Source of the DNA: Cardiocondyla obscurior
Lineage: Eukaryota; Arthropoda; Insecta; Hymenoptera; Formicidae
Direction of reading: 5' to 3'
NCBI RefSeq assembly: GCF_019399895.1
Contig: NC_091870.1
Location: 6,927,001-6,991,000 of the forward strand
Length of the DNA stretch: 64,000 nucleotides
Every line of letters starts with the position of its first letter. Within the stretch, counting starts at the first letter, position 1. Below the pieces are notes generated by a model that saw only the letters and a program-made list of their open reading frames with translations, had not been told where the DNA came from and did no database searches. Below, piece after piece: positions 13,663-25,906 of the stretch. The translations under genes were made by a program, and so were the position numbers.

Positions 13663-16600
13663 AAGTATTATTTTACCGCTTCTCGCAAGGCAGAGAACTG
13701 AATTCAGACGGTTCTTAGCGTGCATCGTGCGCCGTCCGCGCGTAAGGTGGACGACGGAAGGTTGTATACCCGCTCGCAACTTTATTCTCCTCGGGTCCTT
13801 TTGTGCCCCGGGTGATTCTCCGCCGCCGTGCATATATTCCCTGAAATTGAACTTCTTCCGAAGCACTTTTATACATTGCAAATTATGTTTAAGTGAACCA
13901 AACGGTTTCTCAGAAAGGCAACCCGCTGCGCGCGTCGTGGAACTCGCGATTAATTCGATTCGCGAAAGGAATAAGAAATAAAGAATCGATTCGCTCGTAC
14001 GCACGCGTAATCGCGCGCAATGACTCCCTCGTTAAAGTATGATTTTCAGGAGCGCGTTCGAATTGTGCTTCGAGTCTTATCACCGCCGGTTCGCGCGGAC
14101 GGAGGCACGTATGACGTTTACGAGCTTACGAGGATTTCGCGTGCGCCCCGGTAATCGCTCCGGTATCATTAACGGCAGCGTATAAGTCACGTATCTTTGT
14201 GCACTTCGTCAATCAGACGTAGCCGCGCGCTCTGGCAGCCGTCACGGTCGCGGATGTAATCTCAGGGCTAGGCCGGGTGCAATAAGGAACGCCGATTCTT
14301 AATTCCCTCCGTTCTAGCTATATCACGCCTGTCCGAGAGATGCGCCAAGAGAATCTGTCGCTTTCCAACCGTAGAAACGAGTCAATTAGATTTGAAAAAT
14401 GATTGTTTGGGAACTGAAATACGAATCCCCCCTCCCTCCCCCCTCACCCCCCGAGAGACTAAATCCAGCGGTTGCAAAAAATAAGAAAGAAAAGAACAAC
14501 CGAACCGTATAAACTGCCAGCATTCCCAAGCAGGATGCACTTTTTAATCGCGGATTTAATTGTGAACAATAATCTTGCGGTTCTTTGACAAGAGAAAGAT
14601 CGGTTTGGTTATAATAATTCATCAACTGGGAGTAAATTCGCCGCGGTAATTTACAGCCGAGGTAAGATATATTCACGCGTTAACGTGTCGTCGGTGGATA
14701 ACGGTAAATTATTTTTTTCTTATTTTGTTTTTGCGCAGTTTATGCGTCGCATAGCTTCTGTTCAATCGTTGCGTTCACAATTGCAAAGGTGTATTAAAAA
14801 ATTGCACGGGCGGTATAAAATTCTTTCCGTAGAATGCGTTTGTACGTAGCGTACGGCCTACTGACTTTCTGCAAATTCGTGTTCTACCCTATAACGCACA
14901 AAGGCGCAAGGTTAATAACCTGTGTATAATAAGCAACTGTAAAGCCGAGGGATACACTTGTACTATTATAGATCTATGGGCCAGCGGACTTATCCACGGA
15001 CGACACGGTGCACGCATACGGTCTTTGTGCTGGAAATTACTGCGTGCGTGACATTTATGCGACGAGACTGTTCTTACTGAATGACATTTCGCGCATAAGC
15101 GGGGACATAAACGGCACATAAATATTTCTAAATATTAAATAATTATATCATCGAACGGGGCCGAATAAAGATTGTAGACTGGTCGAATTGTTTTCTCGAT
15201 CGAGGCATTTTCGTATATTTCAATTATTTGATAAAAGCGAGGGAGAGATATGGTTGGACGTGGTAGGTAGAGAGATTTGTAACGAGCTAGCCACTCGAAA
15301 AGTACACTTGTTCCGCTCAAATCGTTACAGCAGGCAGAGCATGAGCTCGAGCAATTTTCTCGTTCGTAATTCGTGTGTTTGCATTGAAAAATGAGCGAGT
15401 GCACGGTGCATGAGATTTCTCATGACTTTTGCGACGATGCGCGCATCACTTTGTGCCACGCTAATAACATTTCCTACGATTAAACACATCCGTTTCTTTT
15501 TTTCCTCTGTATCATCTGTTGTTTCCTACTTTTGTGCCCCAATTAAATACGAATCTCTCACTCTCTCGCATTCACGAATGCTCGTTACGTAATTACTGAA
15601 TTTATTTAAACTAACAGCGATTCGTCGCGCACAATGATTATAATGATTTATATATTTAGGTGTTATTACTACGATGATTATCAAAAGAAGTTAGGATAGA
15701 AAAAAGAGTTGGTTATTACCGGGTTTTTTTTTTTTTTTCGACGGTCTTCGTAAAATTTTTTTCTTACTTGATTCTTTCGTGCACCGGTGAGAATAATTAA
15801 ATTTAATAAAAACGATATGATTAATATTAAAAAGCCGCTTTCTCCCCCAGGTCGCGGTCTCGCTCGTTCGTTTCAAAGGCGGCAGTTAACGTGTTTCAAA
15901 GCCCGTGTAGTAATTTTTATGTGTCGCCAGAGGTACGTACACATACATGTATGCAACGCTGCGAGCAACTCGTGCTCGTTCCCTTAGTTTGTGTAAACAC
16001 GTAAACGGCTGACGAGACCGGGGGAGGGAAGAGGAACCGTGAGGGAGAGTTTCGTGACGGGTCGGCGACGGCTTGCAGAAAAAGAAGGTGGAAATGACCT
16101 CTGCGCGCGCCTCCGGGGTAGCCGGAGCGTCTCTCACGACTGTCGTACATTTTTGCGCTCCATTTTGCCAATGACGCGGTGCGAAAATCGAGAGAAAAAA
16201 AAAAGAAAAAAAAAATCCAGTGATCGCGGGAGGAAGCGTGCGAATTTTTTCCGTGTCGGCAAATCGCGCTGCCTTCGGCATTCGTCTCGCAAACGACGAT
16301 GACGACAGAAAAGAGGCCCCGTCTCGCGCACACTCGTTACCTCGAGGAAGTCCGGTCGGCCTGTTCCTCTGCAATTTTAATAACCACATCCTTCAGTCAT
16401 TGGACGTGATGGCGGGTTGAGATCGAGGGCGCGGCCCTCCTCGTTGCTTCGTCGGGCTTTTCCTTCGAGGGTGACTTCTCCGGACGGACGCGTATTTCTC
16501 TTTATCTTTCCGCCGCGTCGTATCATTCGAAATTTCGCGGTTGCGAATCATGAACGGCCGGGCCGATCGTCGTTTTGAGATAGGCGGACAATTCGTCCCG

Positions 16601-19429
16601 CATCACGTCCGAGCAAATTCAATCGCACCTCTCGGAATGGCCGGCAAACGAATCCTGTATTTATGCGGCCGGGAAAGGGCGCGTTCGTTTGCGCATTCGT
16701 GTTAGGCCACGATGTATTTCCCATGCGATTAAGTAGTTGTAAAACAAAGTGGAATTTATTGTAGAGATGCATCGATACGAGGTAATGCGCACCTAGGCGA
16801 TGCTATATAGTAATCGATAATATTATGTTGCCGGATAATAGATGCTGATTACGAGGTAGCGCAATTATCGGCTGCTAACTGCATAATGACCGCGGACAGT
16901 TCGTTAGATCATATACCTTTTATTTACCGCGCGAACGTACATGCGCGATAAATGGTCGAGATTACCGCAAGAGATTCCGAGAAGCTATATAAATTTTTTT
17001 TTTCTGCTCTAAAATCTGGTGACGCTTCGAACATTTAATTTTTTAATTAATTTAGTTAATTTAATTTAGAAAAATACCAAGGTAACCTCTTTAAGAAATA
17101 TTCATTTAACTTTTATTGCCGTGACAACTTTAGGCAATTTTTTTTAATATTTAAAATCAATTATTTCGTTTTGCGGAATTAATCGACTTGGCAGGACAGC
17201 GGCTTAATTAAGCAAACTCTCTATTTACGAATTTCTACTGCGATGCTTCCGATTCCTGGTTTTCGCGTCACGTTTCTCGAAACGACCGATTCATTCAGCT
17301 CGTAACGTAGGTCTCGATTTATGTGTCGCGCGTCTCATGATGTCGCGTGTCATTTAATGCCGGTGCTGCACGCGGAGAAGGCCTAGATTTTCCCGAATCA
17401 ATATGGCTCTTTGATACCTAATTGCCGCCTTGTTCCGATCCCACTTACGTGACAGAGATTGCGGAATGAGTCGGCGGTTCGCCCAGTGGTGGTTATACGT
17501 CGATAACGTGATTGAATTTTCCTGTCTGCTACGTAATAACCGGCGCGGTAATTACAAACCGCGACTTTAACGGATGCGATGGTAACTTCTGTATTGAAAA
17601 GGCCGGCATCGCGGAAGTGTCGTTGCGGTGCGATTCTGTTAAGTGGAAATAAAGACGGGAAGTGATAAGGTATCGAGGTACATCAACGCCAATTGAAAGG
17701 ATTTTAAGTAGAAATTAATTTATAATATGTACAACATTTACGCTGCTCTTTATTTCATTACAAACTTATTAACGTATTCAAACGGTGGTTTAAGTCCTAG
17801 ACACTTGGCGCGAGCTTAAAACTATCCCGTAACAATTTTCTACGATCGAAAAATTTCGAAAATTGTTAAAACAGGTCAATGTGACACGTTAAAGGTTAAA
17901 ATTCTACACGCGGCTTTACCATTCTACGAATAGATTATGCCGGGACCGTTACATGAAACCCGCATTCGTTGCACGGAACTCAAGTAGTTAATGCAATCGA
18001 CAAGACGAGTACGGGATTGCATACGAAATCACGTAGCAGAATGGATTATACAGCACGGATCGTTCAACTTCGCGAAACTCGCGCGTTATGACATGGATCT
18101 CGATATAGTGTGCCCCGAAATAGCAATCGAACGAGAACAATTTTTTTCCCCGGCTATTGCTTATTGACTAGGATAACATTAGCGAAGGCAGACGTTAAAA
18201 TCGCATTGAATTAGCACGTCGATTTTTGCGCGTCAGTACGTTTCTCTTATCTCGCTCTTTTGTGCCGGCCAGCGTATAATTGATACCTGTCAGTGCGGTG
18301 TTTAATATATTAGATGATTAGACGATTGATAAAGCCAACTACAATTCTTGTTCTATACATTTTTTTTTATTTTTTTTTATACATTTTTATAAAACGTACG
18401 AAGAGAGACCTTCGCTCGATCATCCGGTTTCAGTCTTCGCAAAAGAAAACGTTCGCACGTGGAAACACCGACCCCGCGTTCGAATCGAGACGTAATTCAG
18501 AAGATGCGGAAGTAACTAGCCGCTGCGTAAGCATTTGAATCACATACTTAGCTTATTGCACGTTGGCCGTTGTTGTCTCTTATCTTATTACATAGTAAAA
18601 TGTTGAATAACATGGCGGAATAATGACCGTGCGCGCGGGGAAACCACTTTATTTCCTGCGCCAACTTTTTTAACATCTCCGGGCAAATTTCACGTTATTA
18701 AGAAGGCGGCCTCTCTCTCCACGTGTCTTCTCTCTTTCTCTTTTCATCTCCCTCATTCCCTTCCCCTCTCTTCTTATTCCCCGTCTCTTGTCTATTCTCC
18801 CTCGATCGCGTAGTTTCGAACTTTTCTCCGTCGACCTTTAATCGCGCGTCTTCCACCGAGTTACGTCCCGCTCGTCGTTAGCTTCATAGTTGAAAACTAA
18901 TTATGGTACGCCGGAGTACGAAAACCACCCGCCATTGGCTGATATTCCCAATGAAATTGCCGTGTCTGCGCGTTCTCGGACATGAATAATTCGTACGCGG
19001 CTTCACCGTCTATGTAGCGAGCGGTGTTCGTCCACCGCCGATTCTTCGCTCGTTCGCTCGTCCGTTCTACCTGCGAGCCGCGGGCCCGCCTTTGTACGAT
19101 ATACCCTCACCTCCACATATGTCGCTTCCCTAAACGTTCGTGCCGTTTCTCGTTCATTAATTAATGAGCGCCGTTGAATTAGTTGACATCGCGCAGTCTC
19201 GATTCGCCGGCGATTTGAATCGTTAATGCGGCGCGCTTGCCGATGTCGCCGTGGCAAAATTGATATGGGAAATTTTCGGGCGCAGTCGGAATCGGAAATT
19301 GCGGGGAATTTAGCCCGTCTGGCGAAGCGCCTTCTATCCCGGGGTAGTATCGAGTTTATACTCGAGCCGAGCGACGATGGTGGGATAGGAAGTTCCTCGT
19401 TCATCAGGAAGGTTTGTCGGATGATCAAT

Positions 19430-20100
19430 TGGATATTGCTGGCCACTCACTCTCTCCCGCTCTTCGCTCTCTTCCTCTTCTTCTCTCACTCGCCCCGTCT
19501 TCTTCAGCTCGTTCTCTTTCTCTCCCTCGCTCTCTTCTTCGCGCACCCTTTCCCTCACCCGCCTCCCCCTCCCTCCCTCTGCCTGCCGGCCCATTAGCCT
19601 CGAGACGCGGGGATCGGATAATTAGCGAAGCATTCGCCCGATTCTTGCCTCCTTCTCCGTCGTCCGTCTTCTTCCTTCCCGCGACGGCGCGGAGAGTCCT
19701 TAATAATTGTAACTGGACACGGAGCCAGCAGCTTCACCTACAGCGTAGAGCTCGCCTCCTCTCGCTCGCTCGCGCTCGGTTCCTCACTTCGTCCGCGTCT
19801 TCTCGCGTCCGGTCTCGCTTTCGCCCGCGTTCTCGCTCTTCTTCCAGCTCGCGCGCTCTTCCCGTGCGCGCTGCCCACTTTACAATACACTTTGTCCATC
19901 TGCCTTTTAAGGAGTGAAAAAATGAAAAAAGGGGGCGTGGTCAGGGGAGATCAAAGAGTGCCGCCGCCGGTGCCTCCACCACCCAGCGCCAACGAGTTCA
20001 GGTAAGATAGGCGCGAAGGCAGCGCGCGAGAAAGAAAAAGAGAAAGAGAGAGAGAAAGAGAAAGGAAGAGAGAGAAAGAGAGAGAGAGAGAGTGGACCGC
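19430..20100. repeat. Paired low-complexity block: pyrimidine tract then purine tract
   Basis: Between about 19438 and 19600 the plus strand is dominated by CTC/TCT sequence, and between about 20024 and 20093 by AGAG/GAAAG sequence. The open frames here (Ser/Leu/Arg-rich on plus, Ser/Leu/Phe-rich on minus) come from this skew and are not convincing genes. Long (GA)n runs can bind GAGA-type factors or form triplex DNA, but neither is shown by sequence alone. Confidence 0.6.
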
Positions 20101-23100
20101 AGAGACGAGGGACACACACGACACACCACGGCGAGCCGCATCGCGGAGGAACAAGCGCGCGATGGTATGCACGCCACACGCTAAGCTCGCCGCTCGCGGG
20201 GTTTATCAAGGCCCGCGCGCTAACCACGCTAACGCTTTACGATACAGCCCGCGACCGTGGATACACGCCGGCTACCACACGTAATATTCGCTCGCCTCCC
20301 ATTCCCCCCGTGTTTCCCCGACGTCTCGCTACGTGTCGAACCGTTCCGCGCCGCGGGAAGAGAAGGACGGAAGGATAAGGGCGGCAGGCAGGTCTCGAGA
20401 TAAGATCGCGAGCTCCAGGGGATATCTCTCGGATCATTCCGCGGTTTCATAAAGATGTAAATGATTTTTAATACGCGCGCGACGGTTACGCGACGGCATC
20501 GCCTGCATGGATCTTCAATGATCCCCACGGCTTCGCCAGCCGCGAGGATTATAAGAGGCGCGAAAACGACCCTGAGTAGAAGAAGTCCCTCGGCGAGGAT
20601 TTTATTTGCGCCCGGCCGATTCGCGCGGGCCGTCGATACTCGGCGTGCTTCCGTATGCGTGTGCTCCCATTTATGTACCTGCGGCACGGGGCGCAACGCG
20701 TTCGATACTAGCCTGTCAGGCTGACACGCTTAACGAAGATAAGTGAGAACGGTGAGAAAGGAAGCGCCTCGTTTATCTGGAAGGTTTCGCGAATAACATA
20801 TTCGACGCCGCGCGGCTCTGCCTCTCATAATGATCATAATAATATTTGCCGCGCTACTCTCTGTGTAACGCCAGTAAGTATCCTTCATTATCGGCCCTTT
20901 TCGCTCCCGCCTCGGCGAGCCCTTCGCCTTTCCCCGTTCTTCCTTCCGTTTTTAAGCCGCTTCGCGGCCCGTAAATAAAATCCCCGGGTTACAAATTGCG
21001 CCCGTACCATTTTTGCAGATCGTCGCACCGTGGATAAGAAGCGCGTCCGTTTCCCCGGGGAAACCGCGCCGGCGCGTGAATAAAATAAGCGAAGAGGATT
21101 AATAATGCCCGGCGATACAGATACAAATTAGGCGCGACCGACCGCGTCCGACTGCAGTAATCAACGCGAACAATGCGAACGTCCTATGCTCCGTCCGGGC
21201 GCGCTAACAGAGACACGAGAGAGAAAAGCCGCGACCGGCTCGAAAACCGGCCGCGGCGATCGAGGTAGCCCATCGCATCACGAGACACCATTCAGAAGTC
21301 GGTTATAATGGTGGGCTTTTACACGCAAGAGCACGTCGGAGGGCTTCCGAGGCCGAACCGTCTCGCGGTTTCGCGAAATTTAGATTTCGCACAGAATGGC
21401 ATTGATTTCACAAAGGAACCGTGTACAACGCGGTTTGCCAGCAGGCACGAACAAAAAGGAACGGAAAGAAACGCGCATATGTTGCGTCTTCATCAGTATT
21501 TTCGAGCGAAATCGGCCAATTGATCTTCCCGGTCTTCAATGAAAATATGATTATAACCGCACAGGAAACAGATACAGTTCTCTTCCCTCTTTTTACGTCG
21601 ATTCCCAACGCGTATTTTTCTTTTCTTTTCTTTTTTTTTTTCCTCCCTTTTTTTTTCTGTTAAAACATGTAAATGGCGAGACGAAAGCGGAATACCGACA
21701 GCTCGTAAATTTACACGGAGCGGCGAAATAATCTTGTTCCGCGTCGTTCCAAATTGGACACTCCAATTGATAGATTCGCAAATATGAAGTATGAATAATG
21801 AAGGCTTGGCGTTGGTGGCCGCCGAAGCGACCCCGCTAATGAATTCCGGGCGCTGTTTGCCAGCTATTTATTCGAAGCATCGAATATACTACATCCCGAG
21901 TAATTGGTTAATAAAACCCCGGAAGGCCGCGCTCTTTTTCGGGGTGATTAATCGTGCCCTCGAGCCGGCTCCGCTCTTATTTCGAGACACGGACAACGGT
22001 CTCCTCGCGTATCTCGACACTCGGCCGCTTTCCCTTCCTTAAGCAAACGGCGAATCATTTATCAACCGCGCGATATTGATTTATAAACCTCATCTGGTTC
22101 TCTCTCAAAAAGAAAAAAAGGAAAAAAAAAAAAAGAAGAAAAGAAATTGCCAGATAAATGAGGATTTAAATCGCGCGCAAGACTTATGATTTCATTAAGA
22201 TATCACGTATTTATGAAATTAAACCGGGGATCTTTAAGAAACGAAAAATTGCTCCGAGCTTTTTACGGTTTATCAGGAGCAATTCTAGTAAAGGAATTAA
22301 TTTGTTCTTTTCCTTAACAACATCACTTAGTATTCTTTACGTTTGAAATGCATGAGACGGACGCGCACCGATAATAAAACGACGGAGTCCCCCGGTGAAG
22401 GAAGTGCAAGTAATACGGCGAGTGCGCGTAAAAAGAGGAGACTTAAAAATTGGCAAATAATGGTTTCGCCGCCGCGAGAAACAAGGGACTTTAAACACGT
22501 AGTTACGGCGTAACTTAATGCAACTTTTATGCATCCGTGAAGGGGGACACGCCCGCGCGTTTCAGCAGGAGACGAGCCGTCATCTGTCTACGGGGCACTC
22601 AACGCCGAGAATCGAATTTTATATGGAGATTGCCGTTGTTCCCGGGAGCACTAAAGAGAGTTAAGTGTCTCTTAAAATGGCTGTCGTTTGTTCGAGAGAA
22701 AGAGAGAGCCACCAGCTACCTATTCCCGCGTCAGGGCGTCTTCTCCTTACCTTCTTTCCGCGCCCGGTATTATTATTACAAAGAGAAGTCCGCGGCGCAT
22801 AAATAAATCGTAAATCACCCACCGTCGTAAACGTCAAAAACGCGCGGGACAGTTCAGACCGTGCGATCATCTCACAATGCCGGGGCGATTTTGCAATTTT
22901 AACGCTTGTAATCTCTCCCACTTCCGTCGCTCTCCTCCGCGAGATTACGGCTCGGGATAAAAAAAAAGGGATATTAAAAGGAGAAAAAAAAAACGATGAT
23001 TTTTTTGCGACCCGTACGAGATTTCGCTGCGATTCGACGGTACTTTGGCTAACGCGAACGATGCACCGAGACGTCGCCGTTTACACGCTCCGAGGTGTCC

Positions 23101-24694
23101 TGCGGAGAGCTCGTTCGTGTAACCGCCAGCTATATTTAGAATGAGAATTAAGAAGGAGAGGAAAAAGAATAGGAGAGAAAACTCCGAGTATGTACTAATT
23201 GCAAGTATCAACCCCTCGTTGGTTTATGCCAAACATTTAATTTGTGGCGTGCATACGTTCGCCTATCTACCCCAGACATCGCGTCCGAGAGCCTTCGTTG
23301 AGTAACAAGACTGCGAGTTGTGAGTTGTTAGCAACGGAGTTTAATTGCCCGCTGTACGTTTGTTCTCGCCGGAGCTTGTTCGAACGGCGCTGAAGTTTCC
23401 GTCGAATTTGCATTAATATTGAGCGGATTTGCATAAATAGCGACGGAAATGCGACAGTGCACAATCGGGTTCTTTGTGCCGTGCGTTTAATATATTTCTT
23501 TTCCTTTTTTTTTTTTCCGTAACACTATTACTATTATATCGAGAAATAAAATAGTTCGCTCGAGTTAAAAGAAATTTATAACGCGACGTGAAATAAAATA
23601 ATTTGAAAGGGAAGATACGAGCGCGACGAAAGGCTTCTTCCTTCTATCTTTCTTCGTATACAACTTGTAGATTGCTGAAACGTCGATGGCGATCGTTTCG
23701 AGAGGGTGAGGGAATTATGCCACTATTATATGTTACGACTGTGCTAGGTGACTGTGCCAGCCACCTGTTTACTCCTTTTCCTATCTCTCATTTCGAATTA
23801 ACGTTAGGTAATGCTGGGGGAGGAAGGATCGAGGGAACGATCGAGGGAACTCAATTGGTGATCCGTCGGTCGAAAATGAGAGGGGGGGAAAGAATCTATA
23901 TCCGTGCCTTTATTGAGACACCTGACAGACGCAGCTGATGATTGTCCAATGGAAAGCCTTGAAAAGGAAACGAGAATACGACCGCAAGGGCGCTAGATGC
24001 TTCCTTGTCGGCCAATAGAATGGCGAAACCCGCCACAAAAATACCGCCTGTTCGATTGAGCGGTCGGTCGAAAAATAAATCGGGCATTGCGCGAAACTTA
24101 AACCACTCCGAAGACAAAGGGTAAAAAATGAAATTGTATTACTGCAATACCGGTGGGGAGAGGGGAACTTTTATGGGCTAAAATGATTTCTTTTATTTCG
24201 AGAAAATAACACTTCCGAAATTGATCTTAAGAATAAATCTGCGGTGAGGGTTATGAATTTTCAAAATTTTACGGTATGTTACATTTTTTATTACTTTAGT
24301 TTTCAATTCGTTATCTAAAAAAAAAAGAAATTAAATAAAATATTTATTTAATTAAATCCGAGAATAAAATTTTGACAAGGCAGCTTTGCATTCAGTGAAG
24401 AGAGCTTCACTACTCGCGTAAACAAAGTAACTTTATCGTATATTTTAATCCGAATCGACGTGGTAAATCAATTTCAGTTTTCGCTTTAATATCGCGAGAC
24501 CTTTGTTCACTTATTCATACGTCCATTTAAAACGCTCACATATCGTTTCTTTTAGCGTGTCTATAACCGAGTACAGTTCCATCGCTAAACTCCACCGGAC
24601 GGATCGATCGACGAGGGGGCACGATCTTGTCTCTTTTTGCATCTTCCCCCCCTTTTTTTTTTTTTTCTTTTCTTTGTCACGCGCAATAAAGAGG

Positions 24695-24745
24695 CACATG
24701 TGCGTGTATGCGTGCACGTGCGTACGCGCGCGTAGCACACGTTGG
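24695..24745. repeat. Alternating purine–pyrimidine tract
   Basis: A run of mostly alternating TG/CG/CA dinucleotides, including GTGCACGTGCGTACGCGCGC. Such sequence can adopt Z-DNA under supercoiling. No gene is adjacent. Confidence 0.5.
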
Positions 24746-25570
24746 ATGAAACGATTGGGCGCAATGTACACGGAGCACAACGACTGTGGCGAATGAACGT
24801 AGCGGGTTCCCGAAGGAGCTACGCTCCGTTGCGCGACATAACGACTCGCTAAGTACGTACTTGTAGGCGGTTATTTTTCCCCTGATATCAGGAGAGACCG
24901 CCTCGTACGTTTTCGCCATCTTTGATATACGGACGCGCACGGTATCACGCTCACTTCCCCGCGTCGTGCGCGACTCTTCGCGTCGCTGCCGCGCAATTAG
25001 GGCCCTTCGCTCGCTCCCTTCGCGTCGCATCTCTAATTTTCCACCCCACCCGCCCCGGCGGAATTGATCTGCTTAAATTACCGCGACGCGGCCCGAGATG
25101 TAGAAACAAAGAAAGAGTACAATAACACGAAGGCGGAGTTGCGGGCATCGTTCCACGCGGCGTTCCCCGTATTCGCGGGAAATAATAGGTGCCAAACAAA
25201 AGAGGTTCAGGCGGAATTGCTTCTCAGACGCGGCGTACACTTTTCTTCTTCGTATACCTACGGCGGGAGTGCCCGATTGGCGAAGGCGTTCGTTTGGAAA
25301 CTCATCGTTCGTCTTTTAATAATAAATTACGACAGGTCTCGGGAATATAAAATATATCTATCGTTCGAGGCAAGAGAAATTGTCTCGCAGGTGTCACCTC
25401 GTCGTCGATCGGTGAGCATGGCAGGGTGGCGCGACTCGTTCTTCGCGGTAAAATCTCGAGGAACGCGGCGCGGAACGCACGGCCGCCGCTCGTTCCCTCG
25501 ATCGCGCTCTTACGATTCCCACGAAATAAAATAATCCGGAGAAGGGTACCGTACGCGCGTGCTTCTCGTT

Positions 25571-25610
25571 GCATCGCATCGCATCGCATCGCATCGCATC
25601 GCATCGCATC
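25571..25610. repeat. Perfect (GCATC)8 microsatellite
   Basis: Eight uninterrupted copies of GCATC. It translates to Ser/His/Arg/Ile/Ala repeats in every frame, which explains the repetitive frames around it. Likely length-polymorphic. Confidence 0.95.
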
Positions 25611-25861
25611 GCGAGAGAACCGCGCCGACCGACGAGATTCCTCATCCGGCTCGGCCGTCAGCCCTCCGAGCTTCGCGAAGACGTGAAATGCCAACCAGGC
25701 GCGGCGTCAAGCGCTCATTATTAATACGCCGACTTGCCAAAGCGGCGAAGCAGGCATTCACGTGTTTTTCCTCGGGGCGCCCAGCCAGGGAAACAGGATG
25801 AAACCGCGTGCGAGGGTGGCAGAGGAGATGGACGTAGGGTGGCCCGTCTCTCCGGGTGTCG

Positions 25862-25906
25862 GGGGCGAGAGAAAGACAGAGAGGGGGGGGGGAGAGAGAG
25901 AGAGGC
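25862..25906. repeat. GA/G-rich simple sequence
   Basis: Purine-only run of AGAGA and G tracts in non-coding DNA. Confidence 0.8.

Larger units (their letters stand above)
10000..19000. other. Non-coding DNA, no gene seen
   Basis: No exon with recognisable coding content was found on either strand. Longer open frames, such as the two overlapping minus-strand frames around 15.9–16.4 kb, are interrupted by homopolymer-encoded Phe/Lys runs and look accidental. The region holds homopolymer-rich tracts at 11765–11830, 12649–12685 and 13614–13662 and a small perfect hairpin at 10570–10594. Confidence 0.5.

Noticed and set aside
15886..16389. Overlapping long minus-strand frames
   Set aside because: Several frames are open at once because of GC content, and they include Phe runs from a poly-A/T tract. 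Nothing resembles a protein family.
19414..19917. Ser/Leu/Arg-rich 167-codon frame
   Set aside because: Entirely a product of the TC-rich simple sequence.
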